A stretch of 61,268 nt of DNA, from positions 1 to 61,268 of the forward strand of contig USLU01000026.1 of the NCBI GenBank assembly GCA_900555635.1. Direction: 5' to 3'. Positions 25,696 through 33,145 of the stretch are shown in pieces. Position numbers and translations under genes: made by a program. Source of the DNA: an uncultured Bacteroides sp. (GTDB taxonomy: Bacteria; Bacteroidota; Bacteroidia; Bacteroidales; Bacteroidaceae). The notes beneath the pieces were generated by a model. It did no database searches. It saw only the letters and a program-made list of their open reading frames with translations, and was not told the origin of the DNA. The first letter of the stretch is position 1; every line of letters begins with the position of its first letter.

Positions 25696-27348
25696 CTATA
25701 ATCTGATTATAGTTTCGCATGCTTCGGCTACCGCAGGATGATGAGTGACAAAGATAAAAGTCTTACCGGTGTAGTTGTTACGTAGGTTTTTTATAAGTTG
25801 ATACTCTGTCTCGGGGTCCAGTGCTGATGTAGCTTCATCCAAAAGTAGAATACTGCCGGGACGTAGCAAGGCGCGGGCTATGGCAATACGTTGGGCTTGT
25901 CCCTCGCTTAACCCGCCTCCTTGTTCGTTGAGTGAAGAATCTATACCATTAGGTAGCTTGAATACGAAGTCGGCGGTAGCGGTACGTAAGGCTTGGTGCA
26001 TGGCTACATCGGTGGCTTGCGGATTGCCCATAAGTAGATTATCCCGGATTGTCCCGCTAAATAATGTATTACCTTGAGGGACATAAACAAAATTACTCCG
26101 AGTTTGAGGGGAAACTTTAAGAGTTGAAAGTTGAGAATTGAGAGTTGCAAGTTGAGAGTTGGGGGATGAGAGTGTGATACTTCCTTCTTGTGGAGTTGCA
26201 AGGGCAAGTAATAATCGGATGAGCGTTGTTTTGCCTTTACCTGTTTCTCCAATAACTGCTGTACAACTTCCGGCAGGAAAACTGCAAGAGAAATGATTGA
26301 ATACAGGGTCGTCGCTTGCAGGGTAACAGAAGGTTATATCATTCAATACTAAATCGGGAGTAGTGTCGAAGAAGATAGCTTTTCCACTTGTTTCGGCAGG
26401 TAGTTCTTCAAGCTCCAGCAACCGGTCTATGGCCGTAAGTGCATTGACAACCGAAGGTATCAGGCGCGAAAGGTCAAGAACGGGGCGTTGTACTTTTCCG
26501 ACGAGTTGCAGAAAAGCAGTCATGGTTCCAAAAGTAATACTACCGGTGCTGAGGCGGACGGCTCCCCAAAGAAAAGCAGTGAGATAACCTCCGGAGAAGG
26601 CAAAGGCGACCATGGTACGAGCAAAGAGAGAGAAACGTGTACGTCCCATAACTTGACTACGAAGCATATCTTGCAGATTATCGAGCTTGCCTAGGTGTCG
26701 TTCACTTTGTTCCAAAGTCTTGATGACGGTGCGGTGTTGCAAACTTTCCTGAATAACAGATTGAATATGACTGTCACTTTGCCGGATTTCATGAGTGTAT
26801 CTCCGCATGCGTCGCATGTAGAACCGGCTTCCTAATAGAAAGACGGGTAGTATGGCTACTATCAGCCAAGGTAATGAAGGATCCAGATAACAGAAGAAAA
26901 CGAATGCGGCTACAAGCTGCACTCCTGTAACGATGAATGCCGGAATAGAAGATGTCAATAAAGTTACAATGGCGGAAGTATCTTGCTCTACACGATTTAC
27001 GATATCACCTGTATGGAAGCGTTCAAGTTCATTCCAGCAACTTTGTAGTAAACGGGAGAAAAGCCGGTGTCGCAGGGCATTGCCGGTTTCAATTTGCATG
27101 CGGGTACTTATCCAGGTATCGGCAGTACCACAAAGCAGTTGGGCTATAAGTAGAATAACAGTGAGGATGGCAGCATGCACCAAACTGCCGGTAGTTGCTC
27201 CGGTAGCGATATCTATCACTTGTTTGGAAGCGTAGATAAAAGCAAGTGCCAGGATCACTCCCAGGATGCCTGTAAAACAACTTAGTAGTATCCGCCCGCG
27301 TTGCCCGGCAGAGACGGTCCAAATATAGTTTAGTTTCTTGGTTTTCAC
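25696..27348 (-). CDS. ABC exporter, fused membrane and ATPase domains
   Basis: A 550-aa half-transporter. The six-helix ABC exporter membrane domain spans about residues 10-310 and the ATPase domain about 330-550. Walker A is GETGKGKTT, the signature LSEGQAQRIAIARALL and Walker B ILLLDEATSALD. There is no N-terminal C39 peptidase domain, so any leader must be removed by another enzyme; a signal-peptidase-like protein is encoded three genes upstream. Between Walker A and the Q-loop, a serine-leucine-rich insert (about 396-410) is encoded by heptamer repeats. It overlaps the upstream gene by 4 bp and is the last gene of the operon. Confidence 0.92.
   Translation of the reverse strand: MKTKKLNYIWTVSAGQRGRILLSCFTGILGVILALAFIYASKQVIDIATGATTGSLVHAAILTVILLIAQLLCGTADTWISTRMQIETGNALRHRLFSRLLQSCWNELERFHTGDIVNRVEQDTSAIVTLLTSSIPAFIVTGVQLVAAFVFFCYLDPSLPWLIVAILPVFLLGSRFYMRRMRRYTHEIRQSDSHIQSVIQESLQHRTVIKTLEQSERHLGKLDNLQDMLRSQVMGRTRFSLFARTMVAFAFSGGYLTAFLWGAVRLSTGSITFGTMTAFLQLVGKVQRPVLDLSRLIPSVVNALTAIDRLLELEELPAETSGKAIFFDTTPDLVLNDITFCYPASDDPVFNHFSCSFPAGSCTAVIGETGKGKTTLIRLLLALATPQEGSITLSSPNSQLATLNSQLSTLKVSPQTRSNFVYVPQGNTLFSGTIRDNLLMGNPQATDVAMHQALRTATADFVFKLPNGIDSSLNEQGGGLSEGQAQRIAIARALLRPGSILLLDEATSALDPETEYQLIKNLRNNYTGKTFIFVTHHPAVAEACETIIRL
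26121..26162. repeat. Heptamer repeat element F, inside the ABC exporter gene
   Basis: Six consecutive 7-bp units of the form (G/A)A(G/A)(T/A)TGA fill 26121-26162 (GAGTTGA, AAGTTGA, GAATTGA, GAGTTGC, AAGTTGA, GAGTTGG). Only one arm is present and there is no facing arm. It encodes an NSQL-type 7-residue repeat in the ATPase domain. Confidence 0.75.
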
Positions 27349-28439
27349 TTTAGTCTGTTAATTTGTATGGCTATGGTGCCTTTTATCAATGTTACCGGAT
27401 ACCAGAAGGCTTCGCTTGGTGCAAATTGCCTTAGTTCATTACAACGTCGGCTGGCACGAATAAAAGTGTACCATTTTCCTGCCCAATATCCTTTGGGACG
27501 AGGTTTGATACGGGTATCATGATGACCGAAGTTGCCGGTAGCCAGAATATCTTCCAGTAGTTTCTCTCCTAGTTCCTTGATATCTTCCAGCGGGAAGGGC
27601 AGATGATGAGCGGGAAGTCCTAGGTGCGCGACGGCAATATATCCGAATGCTTGCGCTGCGCGTAATAATCCCAGATCTTGCAGTTGACGGAGCAGGGCAG
27701 GGGCATCTATATCCTGATGCCGGTGGTTAAGCAGGCAAGTCCAGTCGCAAAGTTGACGTAGTCCGATGCCACTGTTCAGGAAATGGACAAAAGCGTGCAG
27801 AAAGATGTAGAGTGCATTGAAGGTGACCGGAGGAACCGGCATGGTATAACCTTTTTCTGCACCTTGCGGATACCATTCGTTGACTAATTTCTGGAAATTG
27901 CGGTTAGCAAGCGGATTATTCAGGCGGAGAATGATACGATGGTTTTCGATATGTACTCCCCGAAGGTTATAACTGGCATGTTTATCGGAAGCTTCCCCCT
28001 CTACCATTGCACCTTGCTCTAACAGTAGGCGATTGGCGACGGGTTGCCCTTTCTTTCCCAAATAGACGTCTATATCGCCACATTGACGATGTTGTGGATT
28101 CCGATAATTGGCTCCGATGCCTTGCCCTTTTAACAAAACTGGATTTAATCCGGCATTACTATAAAGAGGAGTGAGTCCGGTCAACATCCGATTGAGGCGT
28201 TCATTGGCTTGTTCTATCCGTACAGTGTTGGCTGCCCATTGGAGGTAAAGCGGACGTGGCGGGCGCAAATCCTCAGGAAGGCTACAGACGCCATCAAAAG
28301 TTAACGCAACCAATGCTTGTGATTGTGCCATGCGGTATAGCCTATTCCAATCGCTTTCCGATACAGATTGGAATAACTTAACATCTGCCGGCGTGCCCCA
28401 CAAACCGGAACGTACTAGTGAGAAGAATGCTTGTTGCAT
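27345..28439 (-). CDS. Nucleotidyltransferase family protein (NTP_transf_5 type) of the PqqD/HPr-kinase operon
   Basis: A 364-aa cytoplasmic protein of the uncharacterised nucleotidyltransferase group (Pfam NTP_transf_5). The core is KGQGIGANYRNPQHRQCGDI followed by DVYLG near residues 105-130, where GDIDVY supplies the metal-binding acidic pair. A later FNALYIFLHAFVHFLNSGIG block (about 205-225) is also usual. In lasso-peptide clusters such as the paeninodin one, related proteins occur with HPr-kinase-like peptide kinases. The substrate and modification are unknown here. It starts 13 bp after the PqqD-like gene. Confidence 0.85.
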   Translation of the reverse strand: MQQAFFSLVRSGLWGTPADVKLFQSVSESDWNRLYRMAQSQALVALTFDGVCSLPEDLRPPRPLYLQWAANTVRIEQANERLNRMLTGLTPLYSNAGLNPVLLKGQGIGANYRNPQHRQCGDIDVYLGKKGQPVANRLLLEQGAMVEGEASDKHASYNLRGVHIENHRIILRLNNPLANRNFQKLVNEWYPQGAEKGYTMPVPPVTFNALYIFLHAFVHFLNSGIGLRQLCDWTCLLNHRHQDIDAPALLRQLQDLGLLRAAQAFGYIAVAHLGLPAHHLPFPLEDIKELGEKLLEDILATGNFGHHDTRIKPRPKGYWAGKWYTFIRASRRCNELRQFAPSEAFWYPVTLIKGTIAIQINRLK

Positions 28440-28451
28440 ATGGGTGTTATA

Positions 28452-28724
28452 TTATAAGTCGCAGATTACTCCTGCTTCCTTTAGCTTTTTGATAAATCTT
28501 TCCGCGTCCAAGCGTGCTTTCTCTTCAGTTACTTCATAGTGTTCCGTCATCATTTTGGTAACGGAAGCGGCATCAAATTCTTGGTTGCCTATGGTTGCCC
28601 AAAGATAAGCGGCGGTAGGATTCAGGTTCAGGATGTTGCTGAAATCCACATTGGAGGAACCGTCTTGCATGATAATGCATTCGTCACCTATTTTGTGCAG
28701 GAAAAGTCCTTCTCTAATTCTCAT
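28452..28724 (-). CDS. PqqD-like peptide-binding protein
   Basis: A 90-aa PqqD family protein (residues 1-90, whole length), with the typical core LNLNPTAAYLWATIGNQEFD and a C-terminal helical pair ending in LKEAGVI. PqqD folds are RiPP recognition elements that bind leader peptides and present them to modifying enzymes. Its presence is the main reason to read this operon as a peptide-maturation system. It is flanked on the same strand by the protease gene (21-bp gap) and the nucleotidyltransferase gene (12-bp gap). No precursor peptide gene was found next to it. Confidence 0.9.
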   Translation of the reverse strand: MRIREGLFLHKIGDECIIMQDGSSNVDFSNILNLNPTAAYLWATIGNQEFDAASVTKMMTEHYEVTEEKARLDAERFIKKLKEAGVICDL

Positions 28725-28745
28725 AATTCTATATGTTTTTATTGG

Positions 28746-29186
28746 TTATAATCGTCTGAATATAGCAAGTAGCCAACGTCTTACCGGGGTGAGCTTCAGC
28801 CACCAATAAGAGTAGCGTTTCCAAACTTTGCTGTCAGTCGGATATTCTTTATCTTTGCGTATGGCTACAGTCATTAATCCCATAACTTGACTAACAGTGG
28901 TTTCTTCAGTCTGCTTAAGGTTACCATCGCCTTGTAGTATCAGTGTCTCGCCGTTTCGGTGGATGATGCGATGGAATACGATGCGTCCTGTCGTGTCACG
29001 TGCCAGTACAGAGGCACCCGGTTGCAAATCATCCGAAGTGAAGTTTCCCAAAGTTATCCGGTCACGCCGATCCACAAGAAACGGATTCATGCTGTTCCCG
29101 CGTACGACGATGGTCGCTGTATGCCCTTCTGTTATAAGCCGGGCTACTTCGGGAAGCAATATTTCGTTCGGAATGCTCTTTTTCAT
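28746..29186 (-). CDS. S24/S26 family serine peptidase, signal-peptidase-like
   Basis: A 146-aa protease from the ATG at 29186. The nucleophile Ser is in VRGNSMNPFL. Where bacterial signal peptidase I has a Lys, this protein has IVFHRIIH, so it appears to use a Ser-His dyad as in the archaeal/ER type. There is no N-terminal membrane anchor, but the C terminus (WWLKLTPVRRWLLAIFRRL) is amphipathic and basic. The start at 29186 leaves 4 bp after the kinase stop; an upstream ATG at 29213 would overlap that gene and is less likely. It could cut the leader of the peptide handled by this operon. Confidence 0.85.
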   Translation of the reverse strand: MKKSIPNEILLPEVARLITEGHTATIVVRGNSMNPFLVDRRDRITLGNFTSDDLQPGASVLARDTTGRIVFHRIIHRNGETLILQGDGNLKQTEETTVSQVMGLMTVAIRKDKEYPTDSKVWKRYSYWWLKLTPVRRWLLAIFRRL

Positions 29187-29190
29187 CTCA

Positions 29191-30129
29191 TTATTGCTTT
29201 GCCGTTCTTTCACTTCTTTCCGCTATGGCTTTTCTGCAAAGCTCTGCCGCCTCTTGGTCGGGCAGGCATTTTAGGTGAAAAGTAGGAATAAGCGAAGCGA
29301 GGTCCGTTACCGTCGCAACTATTTTTCCGTATATTTCTTTATCTTGCTTCAGGCAGGAGCATGAAGGCAATAATGCGGCAAAAGCTCTTACCGTACCTTC
29401 TTGCTTAATTTCATTAAACGGTGCTTGTTCCAGTCGTACGAATGCACCTACAGGCATGGACTCATTGCGATAACAGGGCGTTTTACCACTCCATGGCGAA
29501 CCGTAAACTATCACTTGCTTGCCCGTGCTATCTACGTGTACCACCGGATTATCGTCGTTCAACAGATGGCATCCCTGAATATGTTTTAGCCAAAGTGAGG
29601 TATGCGTACTTTTGCCGGTGCCACTCTTTCCGAGGAAAAGGTAGCCTTTATTATCAGATACAATAACCGAGGCATGCATCAGCAATGTGTGATGCCGTGC
29701 GGCATTGAAGGCGTAGAGCATCATCAGAAAGTTGTTCAGCACAAAGCCTATCACTCCTTTCCGAGCGGTTGTATTTTCATCAGTTGGCATGAAAGCAGTA
29801 CAACGACGGAAACTCTCGGTGCATTCCATACAATAGGGCTTTTCGGCATTTCGGGGAGTGATGGCTACGATATGCGTGGTATCAGTCAACGGGCGAATAA
29901 CACAACGTGCATCTTCCCAATCAAAGCTGATGTCGGTGCCACTATCCTCTGTGATTGCCATCCCGTCTGTATCTGTCAGATTTAGTTCAAATAGGTTTAC
30001 CTCGTCAGTCGGTGTGGATGTGATGAATGATGAAAACGACGGTAATGCATCCGCAAGTTCTATTTTAGAATGATTGATGATGCTGAAAATGTGTGAACCA
30101 ACGCGATAGGACGAGGTTAAGTATTTCAT
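29191..30129 (-). CDS. HPr-kinase-like protein heading the PqqD operon
   Basis: A 312-aa protein from the ATG at 30129; a longer frame to 30228 would run through the promoter. The C-terminal kinase half starts with LMHASVIVSDNKGYLFLGKS, and its Walker A is GKSGTGKST. It is followed by LLNDDNPVV, where HPr kinases have acidic metal-binding residues, and YGSPWSGKTPCY. The N-terminal third is not recognised. HPr-kinase-related proteins of this type occur with PqqD relatives in several phyla, and one (PadeK) phosphorylates a lasso-peptide precursor. There is no PTS context, so a peptide substrate is more likely than HPr. Confidence 0.85.
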   Translation of the reverse strand: MKYLTSSYRVGSHIFSIINHSKIELADALPSFSSFITSTPTDEVNLFELNLTDTDGMAITEDSGTDISFDWEDARCVIRPLTDTTHIVAITPRNAEKPYCMECTESFRRCTAFMPTDENTTARKGVIGFVLNNFLMMLYAFNAARHHTLLMHASVIVSDNKGYLFLGKSGTGKSTHTSLWLKHIQGCHLLNDDNPVVHVDSTGKQVIVYGSPWSGKTPCYRNESMPVGAFVRLEQAPFNEIKQEGTVRAFAALLPSCSCLKQDKEIYGKIVATVTDLASLIPTFHLKCLPDQEAAELCRKAIAERSERTAKQ

Positions 30130-30164
30130 AATATAGTAGTTGTTTATTAACTGAATATATGTTG

Positions 30165-30172
30165 CAAAAGTA
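30165..30172 (-). promoter_or_regulatory. -7 box of the HPr-kinase/PqqD operon
   Basis: TACTTTTG on the minus strand (30172-30165) matches TAnnTTTG, 35 bp from the kinase ATG. No convincing -33 box is seen. Confidence 0.55.
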
Positions 30173-30220
30173 ACTAAAATAATTCCATTTTCTCTGTTTG
30201 CAATTATAAAGAAAGGATTA

Positions 30221-30262
30221 AGCCGCAAAAAATGCGGCTAACTGATGGGAGTTAACCGCATT
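30221..30262 (-). terminator. Terminator with a competing hairpin
   Basis: On the minus strand a 12-bp stem with one mismatch (AATGCGGTTAAC with GTTAGCCGCATT, 30262-30231) is followed by six T, giving a terminator for the pseudogene upstream. A second perfect stem, AGCCGCA (30221-30227) with TGCGGCT (30233-30239), overlaps its 3' arm. The two cannot form together. Confidence 0.7.
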
Positions 30263-30282
30263 CTTTACTTATAGTTTATGGC

Positions 30283-30718
30283 TTATTGTGGCGTACTACC
30301 ATTAACCTTGACATTGTCTTTGTTTCCAATAACAAGACCTTTTCCCGCTGCATCGAATGAAGTCTTTGAGGCGGTGTCGTACGTAAGCTCTACGCCTTGG
30401 TTGGGCTTGGAATTTACACTTTCCGTATCAATATAGATGGCAGGGTAGTCGATGGCGGTTTTACCGCCTTTGTCTGTACCGCTATTGCTGAAAGTGGTGT
30501 TGTTTAAAGTAATTTCAGTCTTGTAGTCATAGGCGCTGTTGCTTCTGTTGCCTGCTGTGAGGGCGGCGGGAGCTTGGTTTCCACTTGCCCAGGTATTGCC
30601 TTATGCTGTGTTGCTTGTGGCATAGGAGCTGACAAATACCAAATTGATATGGCTGTTGGTGAATGTTGCCGTACCACCACGCAGGAAGACGCCTTGCCAG
30701 CCTCCGTTGAAAGTACAG
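30283..30718 (-). pseudogene. Decayed surface or fimbrillin-like protein, C-terminal part only
   Basis: One frame from about 30718 down to the TAA at 30283-30285 reads as about 144 residues of a Thr/Asn/Ser-rich beta-type surface protein (fragments GGWQGVFLRGGTATFTNSH, TEITLNNTTFSNSGTDKGG and LVIGNKDNVKVNGSTPQ). It has an in-frame TAA at 30601-30603 and no start: the 5' end runs straight into the 22-bp array at 30709. An intact terminator follows it. I read it as the tail of a right-handed beta-helix or fimbrillin-like exported protein. The exact family is uncertain. Confidence 0.75.
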
Positions 30719-30843
30719 TATCACTTTATCACCGATAAAGTAGTACTGTACTACTGATAAAGCGGCACTGTACTATCGATAAAGTGGCACTGTACTACTG
30801 ATAAAGTGACACTGTACCACTGATAAAGTGATTATACAGTGGT
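30709..30843. repeat. 22-bp-period tandem array 3 (GATAAAGTGGCACTGTAC)
   Basis: Direct copies start at 30734, 30756, 30778, 30800 and 30822. One inverted copy faces them at 30709-30730, three bases away. The consensus opens GATAAAGTGGCACTGTAC. The last copy diverges and forms a hairpin with ACCACTG/CAGTGGT (30816-30843). The inverted copy overlaps the broken end of the pseudogene. Confidence 0.9.
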
Positions 30844-31048
30844 AATAAACCGATAATGAATCTATTGAATATTATTTAGCTCATATCCGCTCCGCAACGA
30901 ATCAATTCCACCAACGCGTCTGTATTACTCCTCTTTAAAGAAGAGAAATCCATTCTTTTGGGTACTTATTACTTGAAACTATTCGGAGGTCGGTAGGAAG
31001 ATGAGGAAATTAGGAAGCAGATGGAGGGGTAATATCATTAGAATATTA
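30844..31048. other. Non-coding stretch without recognised features
   Basis: Between array 3 and the zeta-gene promoter I see no gene above 30 codons and no hairpin terminator. A 25-codon minus-strand frame (30953-30876) exists but has no support. Confidence 0.5.
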
Positions 31049-31056
31049 TATCTTTG
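31049..31056 (+). promoter_or_regulatory. -7 box of the zeta-toxin-like gene pair
   Basis: TATCTTTG (31049-31056) matches TAnnTTTG, 43 bp upstream of the ATG at 31099. The -33 region is not clear. Confidence 0.55.
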
Positions 31057-31098
31057 CATACTGATTTGCATAAGTAAGTCTTAATCCTCGGTAAAAGA

Positions 31099-31683
31099 AT
31101 GTTGAAAAGTAAACAACTTTATATTATCAGTGGTTGTAATGGTGCCGGTAAGACAACGGCATCCTATACGGTGCTGCCTGAGGTATTACAGTGCAAAGAA
31201 TTTGTTAATGCGGACGAAATAGCTCGTGGCTTGTCTCCCTTTAATCCCCAGGGTATGGCGATTGAAGCAGGTCGTTTGATGTTGAAACGTATTTCGGAAT
31301 TGATGCGTGAAGGAGAAAACTTCTCGATAGAAACAACACTTGCCACACGCTCTTATGCACGGCTCATACAGCAAGCGCAGTCGCAAGGCTATAAAATCAG
31401 TCTTATCTACTTTTGGCTCAGTTCACCGGAACTGGCAATCAGTCGCGTTCAGCGGAGGGTCAGTGAAGGCGGACACGGAATTCCCGAGGGAGTAATACGC
31501 CGCCGTTATCAGGCTGGCATGAATAATTTATTCGATATCTATATGTCTTGCGTGGACTATTGGTTGATAGCGGATAATAGTCAGGAGAACCGGGTTATTG
31601 TGGCCGAAGGAGGACGGAATATTCCGATTGAAATACACAATGTAGAACTCTTTAAAACCATAGAAAGTTATGTCGAACGATGA
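31099..31683 (+). CDS. Zeta-toxin-like P-loop kinase
   Basis: A 194-aa protein of the zeta/PezT-like ATPase group. Walker A is GCNGAGKTT (residues 12-20), followed by FVNADEIARGLSPFNPQ, the family's substrate-side acidic motif, and NFSIETTLATRSY. In classical systems zeta kinases phosphorylate UDP-GlcNAc and block wall synthesis, held in check by epsilon. Here the partner is not epsilon but a 62-aa basic protein overlapping the 3' end. Short solitary zeta-like proteins are common in Bacteroidetes, and toxicity is unproven. Confidence 0.85.
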   Translation: MLKSKQLYIISGCNGAGKTTASYTVLPEVLQCKEFVNADEIARGLSPFNPQGMAIEAGRLMLKRISELMREGENFSIETTLATRSYARLIQQAQSQGYKISLIYFWLSSPELAISRVQRRVSEGGHGIPEGVIRRRYQAGMNNLFDIYMSCVDYWLIADNSQENRVIVAEGGRNIPIEIHNVELFKTIESYVER

Positions 31684-31858
31684 ATGGAAAGAATTGAGTA
31701 ATAAGTTGCATTATGGATTGGCACTCGCCGAACAACGTATGCTTGAGCAGAAGGCGGAGCGGAATGAGAAGATTGTTTTGAGTACGTCCGACGGAAAGAT
31801 AAAGACCGTTTCTGCCCGGACCCTGCTTCGTAAGGCAAGACAGAGAAAACAAAAATAA
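31670..31858 (+). CDS. Small charged protein coupled to the zeta-like gene
   Basis: A 62-aa protein overlapping the zeta-like gene by 14 bp in another frame, so translational coupling is likely. It is rich in Lys, Arg and Glu and mostly helical (ELSNKLHYGLALAEQRMLEQ, then a basic tail TLLRKARQRKQK). The length and position fit an antitoxin or accessory subunit, but I recognise no family. Confidence 0.72.
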   Translation: MSNDEWKELSNKLHYGLALAEQRMLEQKAERNEKIVLSTSDGKIKTVSARTLLRKARQRKQK

Positions 31859-32017
31859 TTGGAAGGGGGTATTACTAGGCAACGCTTTGCATAATTGTTC
31901 CCGCACCCACCCCGTATCCCTTTCATACGAATCATCTCAGCCAATACCTTAATCCCGATTTGTTGCTAAGTATGTTAACTCTTCTGTTAGATAAGTAGTA
32001 CTTGTCAAGGATAGACT

Positions 32018-32863
32018 CTATTCTTTAAAATTACGGAACATCTGTGGCGTCATTCCCACATGGCGCTTGAAGAACTTGTTGAAGAAAGCCGCATTATTGA
32101 ATCCTAAATTTAGTGCAATGTCCTTTACCGATGCTTCACAAGTGCGGAGCTGCGTTTTGGCATCCATGATGAGGGTATTATTGATAATCTCCATTGCCGT
32201 ATATCCCGATTCTTTTTTTATTAGCCGGCATAAGGTGGCCGGTTTTATATTCATCTCTTTGGCGTAGAATGCCACTTGGTGTTGTTGTGCATAGAAAGCA
32301 TGCACTAATCGGATGAAAAGCCGATATTGCTGAAAATGCCTGCTGCCGGGCACCTCTTTTATAGTAGCTTGTTCGGGACATAGTTCGTACGTCCCTTGGA
32401 TGATAAGACTTAGTAATGTCTGCAAAATGGTCTGGCTGGTCAGATGTCCTGCATCCTTGTAGAGATGCGCCAGTAAGGTGAACATCTCTTCATAAAGTGG
32501 GAACGTAATATTAGGTAGCGGGAGCACAAAGTGTTTGCCGATGATGTGGAATCGGTCCATCATATCTTTACCCATCTTGGCTTCCTGAATCAATTTCTGG
32601 GAGAAAACCACGATATGCAATTGCATATCTTCCGAGGCTGATAAGAACTGGATGAATGTTTCGGGAGGAATCGCTATGAGATCGTTTGTACTGATCCGAT
32701 AGCAGGTAAGATTGAACGTCATTCTCAAACTTCCCTTGTGGCAAAGGGCAAAAATGCCTGCTTTTGTCTGATAAGGCTGTTCCAAATGTAGTTTTAGCTC
32801 ATTGGCTGTGATGTTGCTATAAGCGATGAAGTCTGCATGGATGTTTAATTTTGAGATGCTCAT
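32018..32863 (-). CDS. AraC family transcriptional regulator
   Basis: A 281-aa regulator. The N-terminal part (about 1-165) is a cupin-like sensor. The C-terminal double helix-turn-helix (about 180-281) carries HQVAFYAKEMNIKPATLCRL followed by IKKESGYT, and ASVKDIALNLGFNNAAFFNK followed by FFKRHVGMTPQMFR. It is divergent from the PAS kinase gene at 33146, with 282 bp between them that contain two identical 11-bp direct repeats 21 bp apart. It probably controls itself or the kinase. Ligand unknown. Confidence 0.92.
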   Translation of the reverse strand: MSISKLNIHADFIAYSNITANELKLHLEQPYQTKAGIFALCHKGSLRMTFNLTCYRISTNDLIAIPPETFIQFLSASEDMQLHIVVFSQKLIQEAKMGKDMMDRFHIIGKHFVLPLPNITFPLYEEMFTLLAHLYKDAGHLTSQTILQTLLSLIIQGTYELCPEQATIKEVPGSRHFQQYRLFIRLVHAFYAQQHQVAFYAKEMNIKPATLCRLIKKESGYTAMEIINNTLIMDAKTQLRTCEASVKDIALNLGFNNAAFFNKFFKRHVGMTPQMFRNFKE

Positions 32864-32983
32864 GTATAAACTGCTTTATTTGCTATGCAAAAGTGGAATA
32901 TATTATTTAGAATAGTTCGGATGTAACCGTTAATTTCGGGTTCCTTCACAGTCTCCTTCCGTTAAATAAGATGAATATGTAAA

Positions 32984-33015
32984 TAATGGAATATAACTAT
33001 GCCTTAATGGAATAT
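32984..33015. promoter_or_regulatory. Direct repeats between AraC and kinase genes, candidate operator
   Basis: TAATGGAATAT occurs at 32984-32994 and 33005-33015, exactly 21 bp (two helical turns) apart. A weaker AGTGGAATAT lies at 32892-32901 near the AraC start. AraC proteins commonly bind direct half-sites at this spacing. The rest of 32864-33145 holds no gene that I can see. Confidence 0.5.
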
Positions 33016-33145
33016 TGATTCTTCTTTCTTTTGTTGTTGGGTATGGGTTTTAGCCCGAACTTTGTCTGCCTGCATTTGCCCGTACATGCTGAGAATGTAA
33101 GGACTGCATGATGTGCCGAATAGTATTTATGAAAAGTTTTGATTT

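Noticed and set aside
30876..30953. 25-codon minus-strand frame as a RiPP precursor for the kinase/PqqD operon
   Set aside because: It is separated from the operon by a pseudogene and a terminator, has no promoter or cleavage motif that I can see, and is short enough to be chance.
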